Positions 1 to 10,699 of a DNA stretch of 64,000 nucleotides are shown here, piece by piece. This stretch comes from Gorsachius magnificus (lineage: Eukaryota > Chordata > Aves > Pelecaniformes > Ardeidae). The position numbers and the translations under genes were made by a program. Each line of letters opens with the position of its first letter. The stretch's first letter is position 1. The notes beneath the pieces are model-generated. The model had not been told where the DNA came from, searched no databases, and saw only the letters and a program-made list of their open reading frames with translations. The stretch is taken from positions 43,413,099 through 43,477,098 of the forward strand of contig CM067084.1 in assembly GCA_034008185.1 (NCBI GenBank), given 5' to 3'.

Positions 1-1875
1 GTGGGTCCAGCACCCCGCCTCAGTAGTTTCATCCACTACCAAACTACATTTTGTACTTGGGCCAGAGCAATCTAGAGGCTACAATATCCTATGTTTCTGC
101 CACTCTCTTGTGTGTCATTTTTCTTCCAGAGGCTTATCACCCTATTCTCCTTCGTAGGCTGTTTCTTCCTAAATTAAGCTTCATGGTCTAAGCAGGAGGT
201 CAGTGATGTGGCTGTGTCTGTTCTAGGTGACCCCTCCTCAGCTTCCTCATTTCTTCTCCTTAACAGTTCAAGACAGAAAATATTTTTTTCTGCTTGGCAG
301 AAAGATTTCTTGTAAAGGTTTACATATAGTTAGGGAACAGTAAATCCTGATTGTTCTTTACTGTGAAGACCCCTCCTCTTCCCTTTACCATTCTCTACTC
401 CTCAAAATTACAGTCCAATACAGAGTGAGAGATACATTTCTGTTATCTCCCACATTCAAAATTGACTTTTTTTCATGGCATTATAATAATACTCCTAAGT
501 AACATAAAAGTTTGCAATCAAAGATGAGACAATTTAAGAAATTCCTACTTGCAATATTAAATATGAATGATCATGCATCGAGGTAGAGGAAACAGGTGCA
601 AGCATATGTACTTTCATAGTAAAATGGGGTTAATAGAGTAGCAGCTTAAAAATAGTCATTATATGTTTTGGGAGGAAGGTAATATGGGAATGCTTTCTCT
701 AGATCCTAATCTTGACCTGAAACTAAAATGCTACTTCTCTAAAGGATCCAGTGTAACGTGAACATGCATTGTAGAATTATTTGAACCACCTGAATATTGC
801 AAAAGTCAAATATCCCCATATGATCATTCCCTTGACATGTGGACCTCTTTTCAGTAGAGCCTATTTAGCTGATCTGTGTGACCACAACCCTGAGAGAGAG
901 AAAACACGGCCACACCGACTGGTTTCAATGCACAGAAGCAGTCCCACGCCCTGGGGCAACAGCAACCTGTTGGTTTGTTGCTCTGCTTTCTAGCATCACT
1001 ATATATTTCCTTTATACAGAATAGAATTTATCTCCCTGCTTTGAAAATTTTAAGAATGGGACAGAAAGCCAAGTGGGGTTTTTTTATATAATTTTTAGCA
1101 AACCGTTAAAGCTGTAAGGTTTCATACACTTTTATCCTTAAATTAAAATATATTAATCAATGTCTTCTAAAATGATAATTTCTATATAGCACAAACAATG
1201 GTGCATAGCAGAGCATGTATTGAGGCTTGAAATCTACTGTCTCAGCAAAATTTTCTCCTTGTTTTTTTTCTGTATTTGGATGCAAAATGGAGCACAAGAG
1301 AGGTTCCACTGTTTTCTGTTCCCTGTAATCTTTCTATCTTAAGAGGGATAACATGTACCTTCCTACATGTAAAATAATAATTTGCTACCTGTAAGACTTG
1401 ACGAATGACATTATAGCACAAGCACTTTAAAGTTAGTGATCAAGTTTTTCCATATTTGATAGGGCATTAGATATAAAAGTAAGATATGTCTTACAATTTC
1501 CCATTAGTAACTGTGGTCTCTTTTCTACTCCTAGGCAACTAATTCCCACACAGTTGTTATTCCCCCGTTTGTTTTCTACATCTTTACAACCCTTTCACTG
1601 CAGATTAGTTGCCGCTATATAACAGAAGGTCACACGGTGTCTGAGACCCAAAGGAGAAAATGTTATTCACAGAAAGTTCTCAGATGTAGAAAAGGTACAA
1701 GTGATGATTTGGTATAGGTGGAGTAAAAACAGCCTATGCTGTTTAAAAAAAAAAAAAAAAAAGCTTTGCAAATGTATGTAGAAATATTGCGCTCTCAGAG
1801 ATACGTATTGACTATTCCAGAGAACAGCTTCATTTGCCTGAAATACTGCCTCTTAAAATTTAAAAAAATTCCAAA
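1..1875. other. AT-rich non-genic DNA
   Basis: No gene or known repeat was recognised here. The stretch has a run of 18 A at 1745-1762 and an open frame of 70 codons at 781-993 that begins with TTG; its translation shows no domain and is most simply a chance frame. No splice-flanked open segment stood out. Confidence 0.6.
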
Positions 1876-2253
1876 CATCTCCAGGAAAGCAGGACTCCGT
1901 CACGCATAACTGTTACTTGGGAAGACAAATACCATCACTCTGAACGCCCCTGCCTTCCTTCTTCCCCCAGCTTTATATTCTGAGCATGACATCATATGGT
2001 CTGGAATACCCCTTTGGTCAGTCGGGGTCAACTGTCCTGGCTGTGCCCCCTCACAGCTTCTTGTGCAGCCCCAGCCTCTTCGCTGGTGGGGTGGGGTGAG
2101 AAGCAGAAAAGGCCTTGACTCTGTGTAAGCGCTGCTCAACAGTAACTAAACCATCCCAGTGTTATCAACACTGCTTTCAGCACAAATCCAAAACGTAGCC
2201 CCATACTTGCTACTATGAAGAATATTAACTCTATCTCAGCCCAAACCAGCACA
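1876..2253 (-). mobile_element. Truncated ERV LTR (same family as the solo LTR at 18396)
   Basis: Read on the minus strand this starts at 2253 with TGTGCTGGTTTGGGCTGAGA and runs through motifs shared with the LTR at 18396-18960: a GATAGAGTTAAT stretch near the start, a TGTTGATAACACTGGG-like segment, a GACAGTTGACCCCGACTGACC-like segment, then GTCATGCTCAGAATATAAAG, a proper TATA box, followed by a GGGGGAAGAAGGAAGG tract. It breaks off at 1876 after a GCTTTCCTGGAGATG segment, so the polyadenylation region and U5 end are missing. No target-site duplication is visible, as expected with one end lost. The open frame on the minus strand across 1900-2139 lies inside this LTR and is not a gene. The family name is not assigned; bird genomes carry many copies of LTRs of this type. 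Confidence 0.85.
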
Positions 2254-3119
2254 TTTAATTAAAGGAAAACAAATGTCATTCAGGTTACTAAAGAAAAGTA
2301 ACAAGGTTTGAGGTACAGAAGAGAGATAACAAAATGCTAGATGCATACACAGTATTGCCTCTGTTCATAGTTATCCTCAATGATTGCCTCTTTAAAACAA
2401 GCAATGAATTTAAAAAATCATAACTTGTAGCAGAAGCTATTTTAACAACTGGGTTCAATGGCAGGAAGCACAAAGGCAGAACCCTCTGAACCTTTAAAAT
2501 TAAAACCCACGCTGCTTACCGTGGGTATCCTGTGATTTAAATTTAAATTATGTAAAAAAAAAGTGGGTGAAAAAGCCAAACAAGTACAAATGTTATGTTA
2601 AATAGCTAATATGATCGTCAAAACCCCCCAAACCAGAGTTATTGCTATGGCCAAAGCTTTTGTGATAGTACCTTACATTTAAATATATACATTTTCTTTA
2701 GAGTAGCATTTTAATAGTATGCTATCATGAGACAGAATGCTTTAGAGAAAATTAAGGAGAGATGATCAGTGACAAATATTACAGTAATTTGGTTATTCTG
2801 CACAAAAAAACCCAGACACTAAAAAAAAACCCCAGAATCCAATTGCCTATCTCTTACCTTTACTACTAGCTAATTTTGTATCTTATGCTGACCCATCTAA
2901 AGGCATAAGAGATATTGCTTACCATTGCTTTTATTATGTATTTAATAAAGATCAATGATAATTTGAAATGTCCATGGGCCCATTTAGAAGTTGATGTTAC
3001 TTTGTATTTTAAATGTTGTCAAAATGTTGATTCTATGGCAGATTTCAGAATTATGTATTGATTTTCCTTATGACATAGTCTACTTCAATGGATGTAGTTC
3101 ATTTTTGTTAGCTTCACTG
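2254..3119. other. AT-rich non-genic DNA
   Basis: No gene or named repeat was recognised. It contains a perfect 14-bp self-complementary segment at 2535-2548 (ATTTAAATTTAAAT) and scattered A-runs. The minus-strand frame at 2288-2473 (61 codons) has no recognisable domain. Confidence 0.6.
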
Positions 3120-3206
3120 TACCAATTAAACTGCACACCCGTACGGGACTAGAAACTTGTCTCAACATTGGTGGCAGGCAAGCTTAACTACCAAAGCTTA
3201 ATCACC

Positions 3207-3746
3207 ATGGCAATTGAGTGGGGCAGTTTCAGCCCATTGAGTCCCACCCCGAAGGAATGTGTGTCCTGTTATGGTGGAGTACAGGTCGTCCTCCACGCAT
3301 ATGCCCGGGCCCAGAGTCAACCGACAATGGGGAGGGGGCTCGGACCCCCTAGAACTTTCGAGCATACGGTACTGGGCCTGCGCCCCACTGCCGAGTGGGA
3401 GGCGTGGGTATGCAAAACAGTCATTGACTATGCAAAAAGACAACCCTATGAAAGGGGAACCAGTGGAGACCAGGGGAGAGGGTCCAGGAACATCTACCCT
3501 CCACCAGATTTGAAAATACATCAGGCGTGGATCACTCGGGCCACACCAGCCGCACGGTCTGCGTGGATCGCTCAGGCTGCACGGACAGCACATAGACCCG
3601 TGGTGGTAGCTATCGCAACACTCCCATGCCGTTTGTTTCTCCCCCTCTCTTTCCCTTTCTCACTTTTTTTTCTCTCTTTCTCTGTTTTTCTCTCGCAACT
3701 TTGTTGTTGGCCAAATAAAGTGACTTGGCACTTGACTCCGTTTTGA
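3207..3746 (+). CDS. Unrecognised 179-codon frame in the CpG-rich ERV-like block
   Basis: The frame is open from at least 3168. The first ATG (3207) has a near-ideal vertebrate initiation context, ACCATGG, and would give 179 residues. The N-terminal half is mixed in composition, with Trp-, Tyr- and Cys-containing segments (for example AEWEAWVCKTVIDYAKRQPY, about residues 75-95), so it could be the start of a gag matrix region. The C-terminal part is translated from the tandem repeats and pyrimidine tract, giving Ala/Thr-rich and then Leu/Phe/Ser-rich sequence, and it runs over the AATAAA signal. That tail argues that the present frame is not a natural full-length protein. I do not recognise the product. 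Its length may partly reflect the low stop-codon density of GC-rich DNA. Confidence 0.25.
   Translation: MAIEWGSFSPLSPTPKECVSCYGGVQVVLHAYARAQSQPTMGRGLGPPRTFEHTVLGLRPTAEWEAWVCKTVIDYAKRQPYERGTSGDQGRGSRNIYPPPDLKIHQAWITRATPAARSAWIAQAARTAHRPVVVAIATLPCRLFLPLSFPFSLFFLSFSVFLSQLCCWPNKVTWHLTPF
3525..3596 (+). repeat. Two imperfect 36-bp direct repeats
   Basis: GCGTGGATCACTCGGGC (from 3525) recurs as GCGTGGATCGCTCAGGC (from 3561) with two mismatches in 17 bp; similarity continues more weakly to a 36-bp period. In a retroviral LTR such repeats would sit in U3 as enhancer-like units, which fits their position upstream of the AATAAA at 3714. Function is inferred only. Confidence 0.6.
3714..3719 (+). promoter_or_regulatory. 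AATAAA polyadenylation signal of the ERV-like block
   Basis: AATAAA follows a long pyrimidine-rich tract and precedes a GT/T-containing stretch within about 25 bp, as in the R region of a retroviral LTR. The assignment depends on the block at 3120-3925 being an LTR. Confidence 0.45.
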
Positions 3747-3925
3747 GTCTTAATTCTGTTTCCGAGAATGTAAAAGGAACCTAGTCACGATAAAATATTG
3801 GAGTTAATCAGAAGTTAAGCCCAGCCACCCCCAACCTCCCAGAATTATCTGAGGTCTGTTAGAAAGCAAGGGGGTTTAACCTCTGCCAAATTGTTCAACC
3901 CAACAGTGGATCGTGACAACACCAC

Positions 3926-6900
3926 GACACATTCCAATATCAGAGGTCAGTGCTCATTGCTTCTCTCATCTGGTAAGATCTCCCATCTTCAGATTCCAAA
4001 GAAACTTTGCTGGTCCAGAAAAAAAATCCCAAGGGACTAAAGATATCCTTGCTGCAGGAGGGTTTTCTTGCTTGACTATCCAAACCAAACAGTTTTGTTT
4101 AATTCCCAACTTCCTTATTTGTTTAGAACATGTAAGACAGTCCAAAGCGAAAATAACTGTAACACTGTAAATTGAAAAGGACTACTTCTAGGTTTTATAG
4201 CTTTTAGAACAAGAAAAGTAGTGTATTTATTTGTTGTTTAACTTGGTTAAACTTACTGCAGCTGTAGAAACAAATAATCTGCAAACCCCCAGAAGGACAA
4301 CTAGAAAGTAAGAACATAACATGGGTAGACACAAGGAATTATCACTTAAGAAATTCAAACAGTACAGAGAAAAATGAAGGATGATGCAGCATAGCTGCAG
4401 AAATAAATGTTCACCTTTGTATTTTGCAAGTTTAAATAAGGGCCTGGTTTAATAAATAGAGCATGCTTAAAAAAAGGAAGACGGCAACAGAAATGAAGTT
4501 ACCACTGAGATATCCACAACATTTCAATCAGATTTCTGCTAAGGCCAAAAGTCAGGCAATAAGTGGTATCATTTTCGGATGCTAAAGGCTTTTTCCACTT
4601 TATTACAAACCTTGTTATTAAGTAAGAACTGGGTTTATTAATGAAACTCTAAAACAAGATCACAAAAAGTAAGAAAAATAACAAAATACTTTTATATTTT
4701 CCTATTTTACAGCCATATACGTTTCAGAAATGTTTTCTGAAAGATTTGTGTCCTTGTAACCCAGTAATATTGCTTGTACCTGGCCACAGATGACCTGTTA
4801 AACTAAGTACACAGGCCTCAGGGTATCTCAGACTTCGGGCTTGTCTTGGCCTGCCTGGAGTTGTGATTTAGCTTGTAGCAGCAGCTAACACTCTGGCGGC
4901 TATTGCCAAATTTGTTTTAGCATCTGTTTAGCTTCATAGAGGTGTGTGGCATAACACCTACTGTTATACATGGTGTTTGTAGGAGATGGCTGGTAATAGC
5001 AACTAGTTATTATGTGTAGGATGAGCTGCCCCTGACTGCAGCGTAAAACGCAATGTAGGTGAGTACAGAGACATGATTACAGCAGGAGCCTTGAATGTAC
5101 AGCTACAGGAGGCTACCAGAGGCACCAGGACTATAAACTCACCAATGCTACTCACCAGCAGTCAGTTACTGGTTATCAAAGAAATGCAGCCCTGGGAGGT
5201 GAGTAAAAACAGTGTTGAGGATAACAAAGAAAACAAAGAACAGTATGTAACTCATACCATAGATAGCAAAAGTGGATGCACCATGGAGCTGTGAACCAAG
5301 GAAGAAAGAGTAAGGTGTAGAGTGTGTTAGCAACATGTAGAAACAACTTCAAGCGGGTTCTCGCATGTGAATGAAGAAAGCATCAACATCATACTTCTGG
5401 CAAAGAACTTGAGATGCCGCCAACTTCCCACACCATTGCCCACCACCAGCCCAAACCCACTAATCTCAGGACTCGAGGGGCAGTGGAAGGAAGGGAAGAA
5501 TAAGAGAAAGAGGTGGGTACAATTTGAACTATATTTCCTTAAAACTCTAAGTCCTAACAACACTGCAACTGGACTAATTCTAATGTTTTGATTAGACTAT
5601 AGAGATTTCAGCTAGACTAATAATAAGTTCTTGAATTAAATATAAGAAGTGTTACACTCCTTGCACAAAAGAGAAAATTGATTGCAACAAATGGGTGGGA
5701 GACTATCCTCCAGAACAGGATGGTCAGTGAATCCTATAAATATATACAAACATCTGGTGGGGGGGGATAAAGAAGATGGAGCCAGACTCTTCTCACAGTG
5801 GTGCTCAGTGACAGGACATGAGGCAATGAACACAAACTGTAATGCTAGGAAATTCCATTCAAACATCAGAAAAAACTCAGGGTCTGTGTCAAGTGGCTTG
5901 TACATCCATAGGTAGTTGTAATTTTTTGTTTCTGACACATTTCTATCATCTACCATGAAAACAAATTAGTAATTCAAACATAACATATGAAGGACAATAC
6001 TGTGTATAAGCAAAATCAATTTAGAGAGATATCAAATATAGAGGGTGAGAGAAAAATGGCAAACATACAGTATGGAAAGTATAAACGACATTTTCATTTT
6101 GTGAATTCTTATTTCTCATTGCCCTTGCTTTTGAGCTCTTCTTCCAACTATAACAAGACTAATAAGTATTAAAATGGCAACCCTAGAAATGGTGAGAGCT
6201 CAACAAATGAACAAGTTTCATCCATATGACATGCTGTTCTCTGATAGCATCACTATATTGCAGAATGCATTTTTGAGTAAGGTTTTCATTTAATATGCTT
6301 GTATAAAAATTCCTGTTCCGGCATGAAGAGGAATCGCTGGGATTTTTGCCAACCCATGTCTGAACATAGCGTAAAGACTCTCCTCCTCTGGATGTTACGA
6401 GTGGCAGCAGTTAAAGGAGATATGATAGCTCCTTCACAGATGACTTAACCCAAATTTTTTAACAGAAGAAAAGAACCAGAACACATTGTGGTTTTTGCTT
6501 TGATTTTAAGCTGAGGGGCTAGGGCAAACAAGCAGTTCTAGCCTCTTGACTAGGACATAAGGCCCGTACATATTTCAGCAAGTTTAGTGAGTAGAAATGC
6601 TGTCAGGCTATGAGATTACTTTATTCACAGTAAGTTTCACTTTGTTTTTTGGCAAACACAGCAACAAGATGTACTGCTGTATAAGTAAATGAATGTGCTT
6701 ATAAAACTTTAACAATTAACTTGTGGACACTGGAGTAAATGCAGTAGACATATGCCTATGTCAGCTAAGATTTAGTTGACACCTTTTTAAAAACATATTT
6801 ATAGACCAGGCATTTTTTCTTCATGTTGTTATCACTGAAAGTTAGATTAGACCTTTAGAAGGACTTTGAAACACTTCAGTAAAAAACCAAAAGGACACCA

Positions 6901-9079
6901 GTGGAGTGACTCTAAGTGGACAAAGTAATCCAAGATGAAGAAAAAACTGACTAAACTTCTTGTTGACAGAGTCTTCGGGCTGCCAGCTGCAAGGTTACAA
7001 TGACTTAACCCAGATCTCTCACAGAAAGTTAATTCTAATTTTCGAATAAGAAAGCCTAACATTTGTTTCTACATGCTGATATTTAGAAAATAGGAATACA
7101 CTTTTACCTTCGTTTCCATTTTTTTTCTCATTAATATCCTCTCCAGTCTGTTGCTATTTTCACAGCCCTTGCATGCGCCGTTGGAGAGAGGGACCCAGAA
7201 AAATAAGAAAAACAACCCAAAAGCCAAGGACCTAATTTATTTTAAGACAGCCTTTTCCCTGGAGTAGACGAATCAAATGTAGGGTTGCCTTTAATTTGGG
7301 TGGTACTACAAGAAATACCTAGGCCTCCCTAACTCACAGGTTCTACCTAAAAAAAATGTTTCTGCTTTCACCTGTGTTTCAGTGCCAAAGACTTTATGGA
7401 CAGTGAACTTCAGTGGGCTGAAAGTTATAGCCAATCCAGAGAAATTAAAATATGTACATTCTAAACCAGCTAATATTAATACCATTACCTGAATTTCTCT
7501 GTCTATTCAGTTAATCAACCCCAACTACAGCCAGCTGTTTTGCACTCAGGTATTGCATCTGTGAGAAGAAAATACATTGTTAATTTATTTTCATACATTC
7601 TTGCAGTTTACAAGAGGCAAAACACATAAAAGCAAAAAGTGAACACCAGAAAATAGAGTAAGGTTCATTGCTAAAGGCTGGCAGGTAGGACTATTTCTAA
7701 CACGTGAGGAGCTCTTACAAGTATGTTTGCTTTCTTGTAATTGTAAATACTTGTCTGTGGTCTTTGCCTTTTGTAGTTCTTTAAGCTAAAGTGAAATAAA
7801 AGAATCACCCACTTACCTACAATGCAAAATGCTGTAGATTTAGTGCACAAAACTGTTCTTATAATACATCTAAAAGTGTCTGACTTACCACGTCCACCCT
7901 TTGGTATGGATATTTGGCTTATCCTGCATACATTATATTTAAATATATTTATGGCAGGAAGTCACAGCCGTTAGGAGGAATAGAACAGTCTGCAAAAAGC
8001 CCTGACTATAAATTTTTGCAACAGTTCAGGATTTAAACAAACTAATCTTCACTTGGCTGGTAAACAGGTCAAACTTCCTTACAGGCCCTCTTCCATATTG
8101 AGCTACCTCATCTATTTTAGAATTACCATTTCAAGACTACGCAGGTGGCAAGTAGTAATTCCATATAAACAATGATCTGATGAATTTCCAGTATCTGGAA
8201 ATCCCTCAGACATGGCTATAATCCTGCACATGCACGAAAGTTCCAATGCTATATACACCAGATCTAGCAATGCAAGCAATTTAAAAAAAGAGGAACGTCT
8301 GTCTGTAGCACTTCTGTTTCAGCATCACTCTATTGGAGCTGGGCTGTTGTAGCAGCCTGGCTGAAATTCTGTCCTCAGGCTACAAAAAAGCCTCTTCTAG
8401 GAATGGGCAAGAGATCTGGTTATGACTCAGCTTCCCTTGCAAATAAGATATATTTATTTATATTTATAAAAATAAATTATAATTTATCATATGCTGTTGT
8501 AAAGAAGCCTCTTTTTAAATGTGCTGAAAGAACTGGGGAAGGTGAGTTCTGCCCATTTCTTTACAAGAAAGAGAATATTTACTGCCAGAAAAGTTGCAGG
8601 TGGAAGATCGACAGATGCAACATCTTCCTGGAGACATAAAGAAAACAACTTGGGAAAAAGCTTAAGATCTGTTCTGTTTGTGTATCAGGCAGTCCTAGAT
8701 AGCTAGTGGTTTTATTTTAGGAGTCTCCTATGAAAGATTGAGAATTGTCAGGGTTTTTTTAATTTCCCAACTCTGTAAACACTACAACTCTTTGTTTCTG
8801 CACTGGGTCCCAGAAATCCCAATTATTTTGTCTCTAGCTTTTAGACTAAGCTATCTATGAGGATCTGAGTTTAAAAAAAGCAGTTTCAGGGCACACAGGC
8901 TGACCTTGAAAAAATCATACTAAAATAAAGATAAGGATCCGAAATATGTTCAGTCACTAGAAGTTTATAGTTTTCCAAAGACAGCTTCCTCTGAGAACAA
9001 CCAAGGCATAAATACTCCGCCAGGTAATAAAACAAAACCTTGGTTGTATTAAAAGTAGCATTGAACATAATTGAAGACT
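3926..9079. other. AT-rich non-genic DNA
   Basis: No host gene or known interspersed repeat was recognised. The longest frames (5073-5294 plus, 5636-5956 minus) lack any domain or compositional sign of coding. There is a run of eight or more G at about 5760. A segment at 5041-5198 ends at a GTGAGT donor-like site and follows a CTGACTGCAG acceptor-like site, but a second GTGAGT lies inside it and its coding status is doubtful. Confidence 0.55.
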
Positions 9080-9406
9080 CATAGTAAAGTATGTGAGTTT
9101 TTCACAGTCTGCTTTTCAAATAAATCCATAGTTAGACTACCCTTTCTCTTCCAGGTAAACCCAATGATTATTATTTTACTTACACCATTGATGCTGAAAT
9201 ATTTTAAGGCTTGAATAACATACACACATGCAATCACAGAGTTTTTTGGGGTACAATCCTGGTAAACCATCCCTTGCAAAGAAACAAACCAGGGTGGTGG
9301 AGGGGAACAAGGGATGGCAGCTGTGTGTTGCATTAGCGATTTGTGTCCCCTGGAGGAGGGTACGGACAGCCACCAGGGCTGCGAAAGGTGAGAGCGTGCA
9401 GCCTGG
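9080..9406. other. Unassigned tail next to the decayed ERV
   Basis: This lies downstream of the ERVL-like pol remnant (minus strand). Its part nearest the ERV (about 9280-9406) is more GC-rich than the rest and may be retroviral, but I see no diagnostic motif. The 176-codon minus-strand frame 9079-9609 that crosses it is in a different frame from the recognisable pol remnant over 9490-9609, so it is not treated as a protein. Confidence 0.4.
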
Positions 9407-9475
9407 ACATTGTGGGTTAACCCCAGCAGGCGGCCGAGCCCCACAGCTGCTTGCTTGCTCACCTTCCCCTGCGAC
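9407..9475. repeat. LTR-terminus-like segment abutting pol
   Basis: The plus strand reads TTGTGGGTTAACCCCAGC and then a CCCACAGCTGCTTGCTTGCTCACC-like run. This matches, in reverse, the end of the solo LTR at 18908-18960 and the 50-bp module at 11783-11832. It sits exactly where the similarity of the minus-strand pol remnant to reverse transcriptase stops. It could be the 3' end of a minus-strand LTR fused to pol by deletion, or the start of a separate plus-strand LTR fragment. Orientation is therefore left open. Confidence 0.5.
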
Positions 9476-9489
9476 TTCCTCCGTGCTTC

Positions 9490-9680
9490 CTCCAACATCC
9501 TGAAGTTCCCATTAATTGCTGTAACTCCTTCCTGGATCAGGGCATTTGCAGCTCTTCGATTTTTCTTAAGGTGCCTGGAGGAATCGCTGTACTGCCTGAT
9601 ATCCACCAAGTACCTAAAAATCTCACTTATTTACTTGGTCCCTGACATTTTTCTGGTGGAATCTCAATTTCTGCTTTATT
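9490..9680 (-). pseudogene. ERV pol remnant, RT thumb/connection part
   Basis: The minus strand encodes recognisable retroviral motifs: IPPEKCQG, then FLGTWWISG about ten residues on, then IPPGTL and KIEELQMP, ending in a degraded WRKH at about 9490. These are typical of the region following the YxDD box in ERVL-type pol. The frame holds at least two stops, one between the first two motifs (about 9628-9632) and one after KIEELQMP (about 9537). Similarity ends abruptly near 9476, where an LTR-end-like segment begins. Confidence 0.75.
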
Positions 9681-9780
9681 TAGCACTTGCCACGCTGCTG
9701 CTGCCGCTTCCCCCACCGTCTCCAGGGGAAGTTCCTCCAGTCAGGGTATCAGCTATAGCTTGGTACAGTTTCACTTCCTT

Positions 9781-9850
9781 GGAGCAAGACCGTCTGTAAA
9801 AGTTCAGCAAACTTCTTGGGGGAGTGAGACTGCCTGTAAAAGCTCAGCAA
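9781..9850. repeat. 40-bp-period duplication inside the pol remnant
   Basis: 9781-9810 and 9821-9850 match at about 25 of 30 positions (core CTGTAAAAG..CAGCAA). The duplication falls where the reverse transcriptase YxDD box should follow the LPQ motif, and the catalytic box is absent from this interval in all minus-strand frames. A local rearrangement thus replaced the active-site segment. Confidence 0.65.
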
Positions 9851-10250
9851 GTGTGGCATGAGTGATCGTGGGTGAATGTTTACACTCCTGTGGGAGTCTG
9901 TTAAAGGTGTATTGTATTCCCTCCCAGGTGAGAGCAAACTTCTCTTTATCCTCTTCCTTTAAGGGAACCATAAAGAATGTATCTTTTACATCTAGGGCTG
10001 CCATCTGAGGGGGTGCAGCTGCTTGCAAAGTAGCTGTTAAGTTTGTAATGTTGGGTGCTGCAGCCACTGGCGGGGCTGTGCTGGTAATCAATAGTTAAAG
10101 GCCACCTCCCTCCCACCGGTGACCTGCATGGGGAGTGGGTTCTGCAGATAATTTGTGGTTTCTCCAGGTCAGCTATGACTTCAGCAATTCCATCTCCTGC
10201 CGCAGCAGAAATGGGGTATTGTGGTACAGCAGCAATTTTGGACTTGGGGA
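9804..10250 (-). pseudogene. ERV pol remnant, reverse transcriptase fingers/palm
   Basis: Two minus-strand frames overlap a frameshift at about 10092-10110. The upstream frame (open to 10452) carries QYPISAAA, LEKPQIICRTHSP and PLTIDY, the retroviral RT N-terminal motifs. The downstream frame (from 10091) carries ALDVKDTFFMVPL, with the motif A aspartate at about 9990-9992, then KFALTWEGIQYTFNRLPQ and KHSPTI. The usual LPQG(Y) has become LPQEC. Motif C (YxDD) is missing. This is an unmistakable RT remnant but not an active enzyme. Confidence 0.9.
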
Positions 10251-10477
10251 GGGCAGGGGCTGCGCGCAGCGCCCACACCAGAGCCTCCTGATCCCTGCGG
10301 GGGCCGGGCTGGGTGTTAGAGCCAAAGGTCCACACGCTGCCCTTCGGCAGGCGCTGGGTCTGTCTGTTTACAACATTGAAACCTAAAATATTTTCATGGT
10401 GATCTTTGACTGCAAAGCGAGCGGTCACCAGGCGCTTCTCGAGGTTTGGCACACAAGGCTCTCACCCTTCACCCTGC

Positions 10478-10684
10478 TCATCTTAAATCCTTGCCCTCCG
10501 GACCGCACCCCCAGCTTCTCCACATCTTGTTGGTTAACAGAGAAATTTGTGCACCCATGTCTATTGAAAACTTTACCAATTTTCCTTGAGGACCGACAGG
10601 AATTAAAATGTATGGGCCATCATCATTCACCCACTGATAAGCCTCCACGTTCAGAACCAGCAGGCCCAGTTGCCTTCTGGACAC
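10478..10684 (-). pseudogene. ERV aspartic protease remnant with altered active site
   Basis: The 68-codon minus-strand frame has PYILIPVGPQGKLVKFSI followed by DMGAQISLL, the retroviral protease active-site region. The catalytic triad D-T/S-G reads D-M-G (Asp codon 10559-10561, Met codon 10556-10558), so the Thr/Ser is lost. The flap and C-terminal substrate-binding parts are not recognisable after the frame ends at 10478. Position between gag-like and RT-like sequence agrees with the usual pro location. Confidence 0.8.
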
Positions 10685-10699
10685 TACTCAGTTTTTTCA

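Larger units (their letters stand above)
3120..3925 (+). mobile_element. Probable endogenous retrovirus fragment, CpG-rich
   Basis: This block stands out from its surroundings by being GC- and CpG-rich. It begins with an AATTAAA signal (3124-3130) and about 37 bp later a CAACA end (3163-3167) followed at once by TTGGTGGCAGG. That arrangement resembles an LTR end followed by a primer-binding site and leader. Next come an ATG in a strong context (ACCATGG, ATG at 3207), two direct repeats near 3525-3596, a pyrimidine-rich tract (about 3638-3698), AATAAA (3714-3719) and a U5-like tail that may end at CAACA (3901-3905). This suggests a retroviral leader/gag start joined to a 3' LTR, or a non-autonomous LTR element. 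Both boundaries and the family are inferred. No pol or env motif is present. It could instead be an unrelated CpG-rich sequence with a chance frame. Confidence 0.45.

Noticed and set aside
781..993. 70-codon plus-strand frame in unannotated DNA
   Set aside because: Starts with TTG, shows no domain, and is of a length expected by chance in 64 kb.
1900..2139. 79-codon minus-strand frame
   Set aside because: It lies wholly inside the truncated LTR at 1876-2253; non-coding LTR sequence.
3198..3593. 131-codon minus-strand frame
   Set aside because: Antisense to the CpG-rich ERV-like block; GC-rich sequence has few stops. The plus frame has the better start context, and neither is recognised.
9079..9609. 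176-codon minus-strand frame, the second longest in the window
   Set aside because: Over 9490-9609 the recognisable pol motifs are in another frame of the same strand, so this frame is an out-of-frame reading of pol joined to an LTR-end-like piece and unknown sequence.
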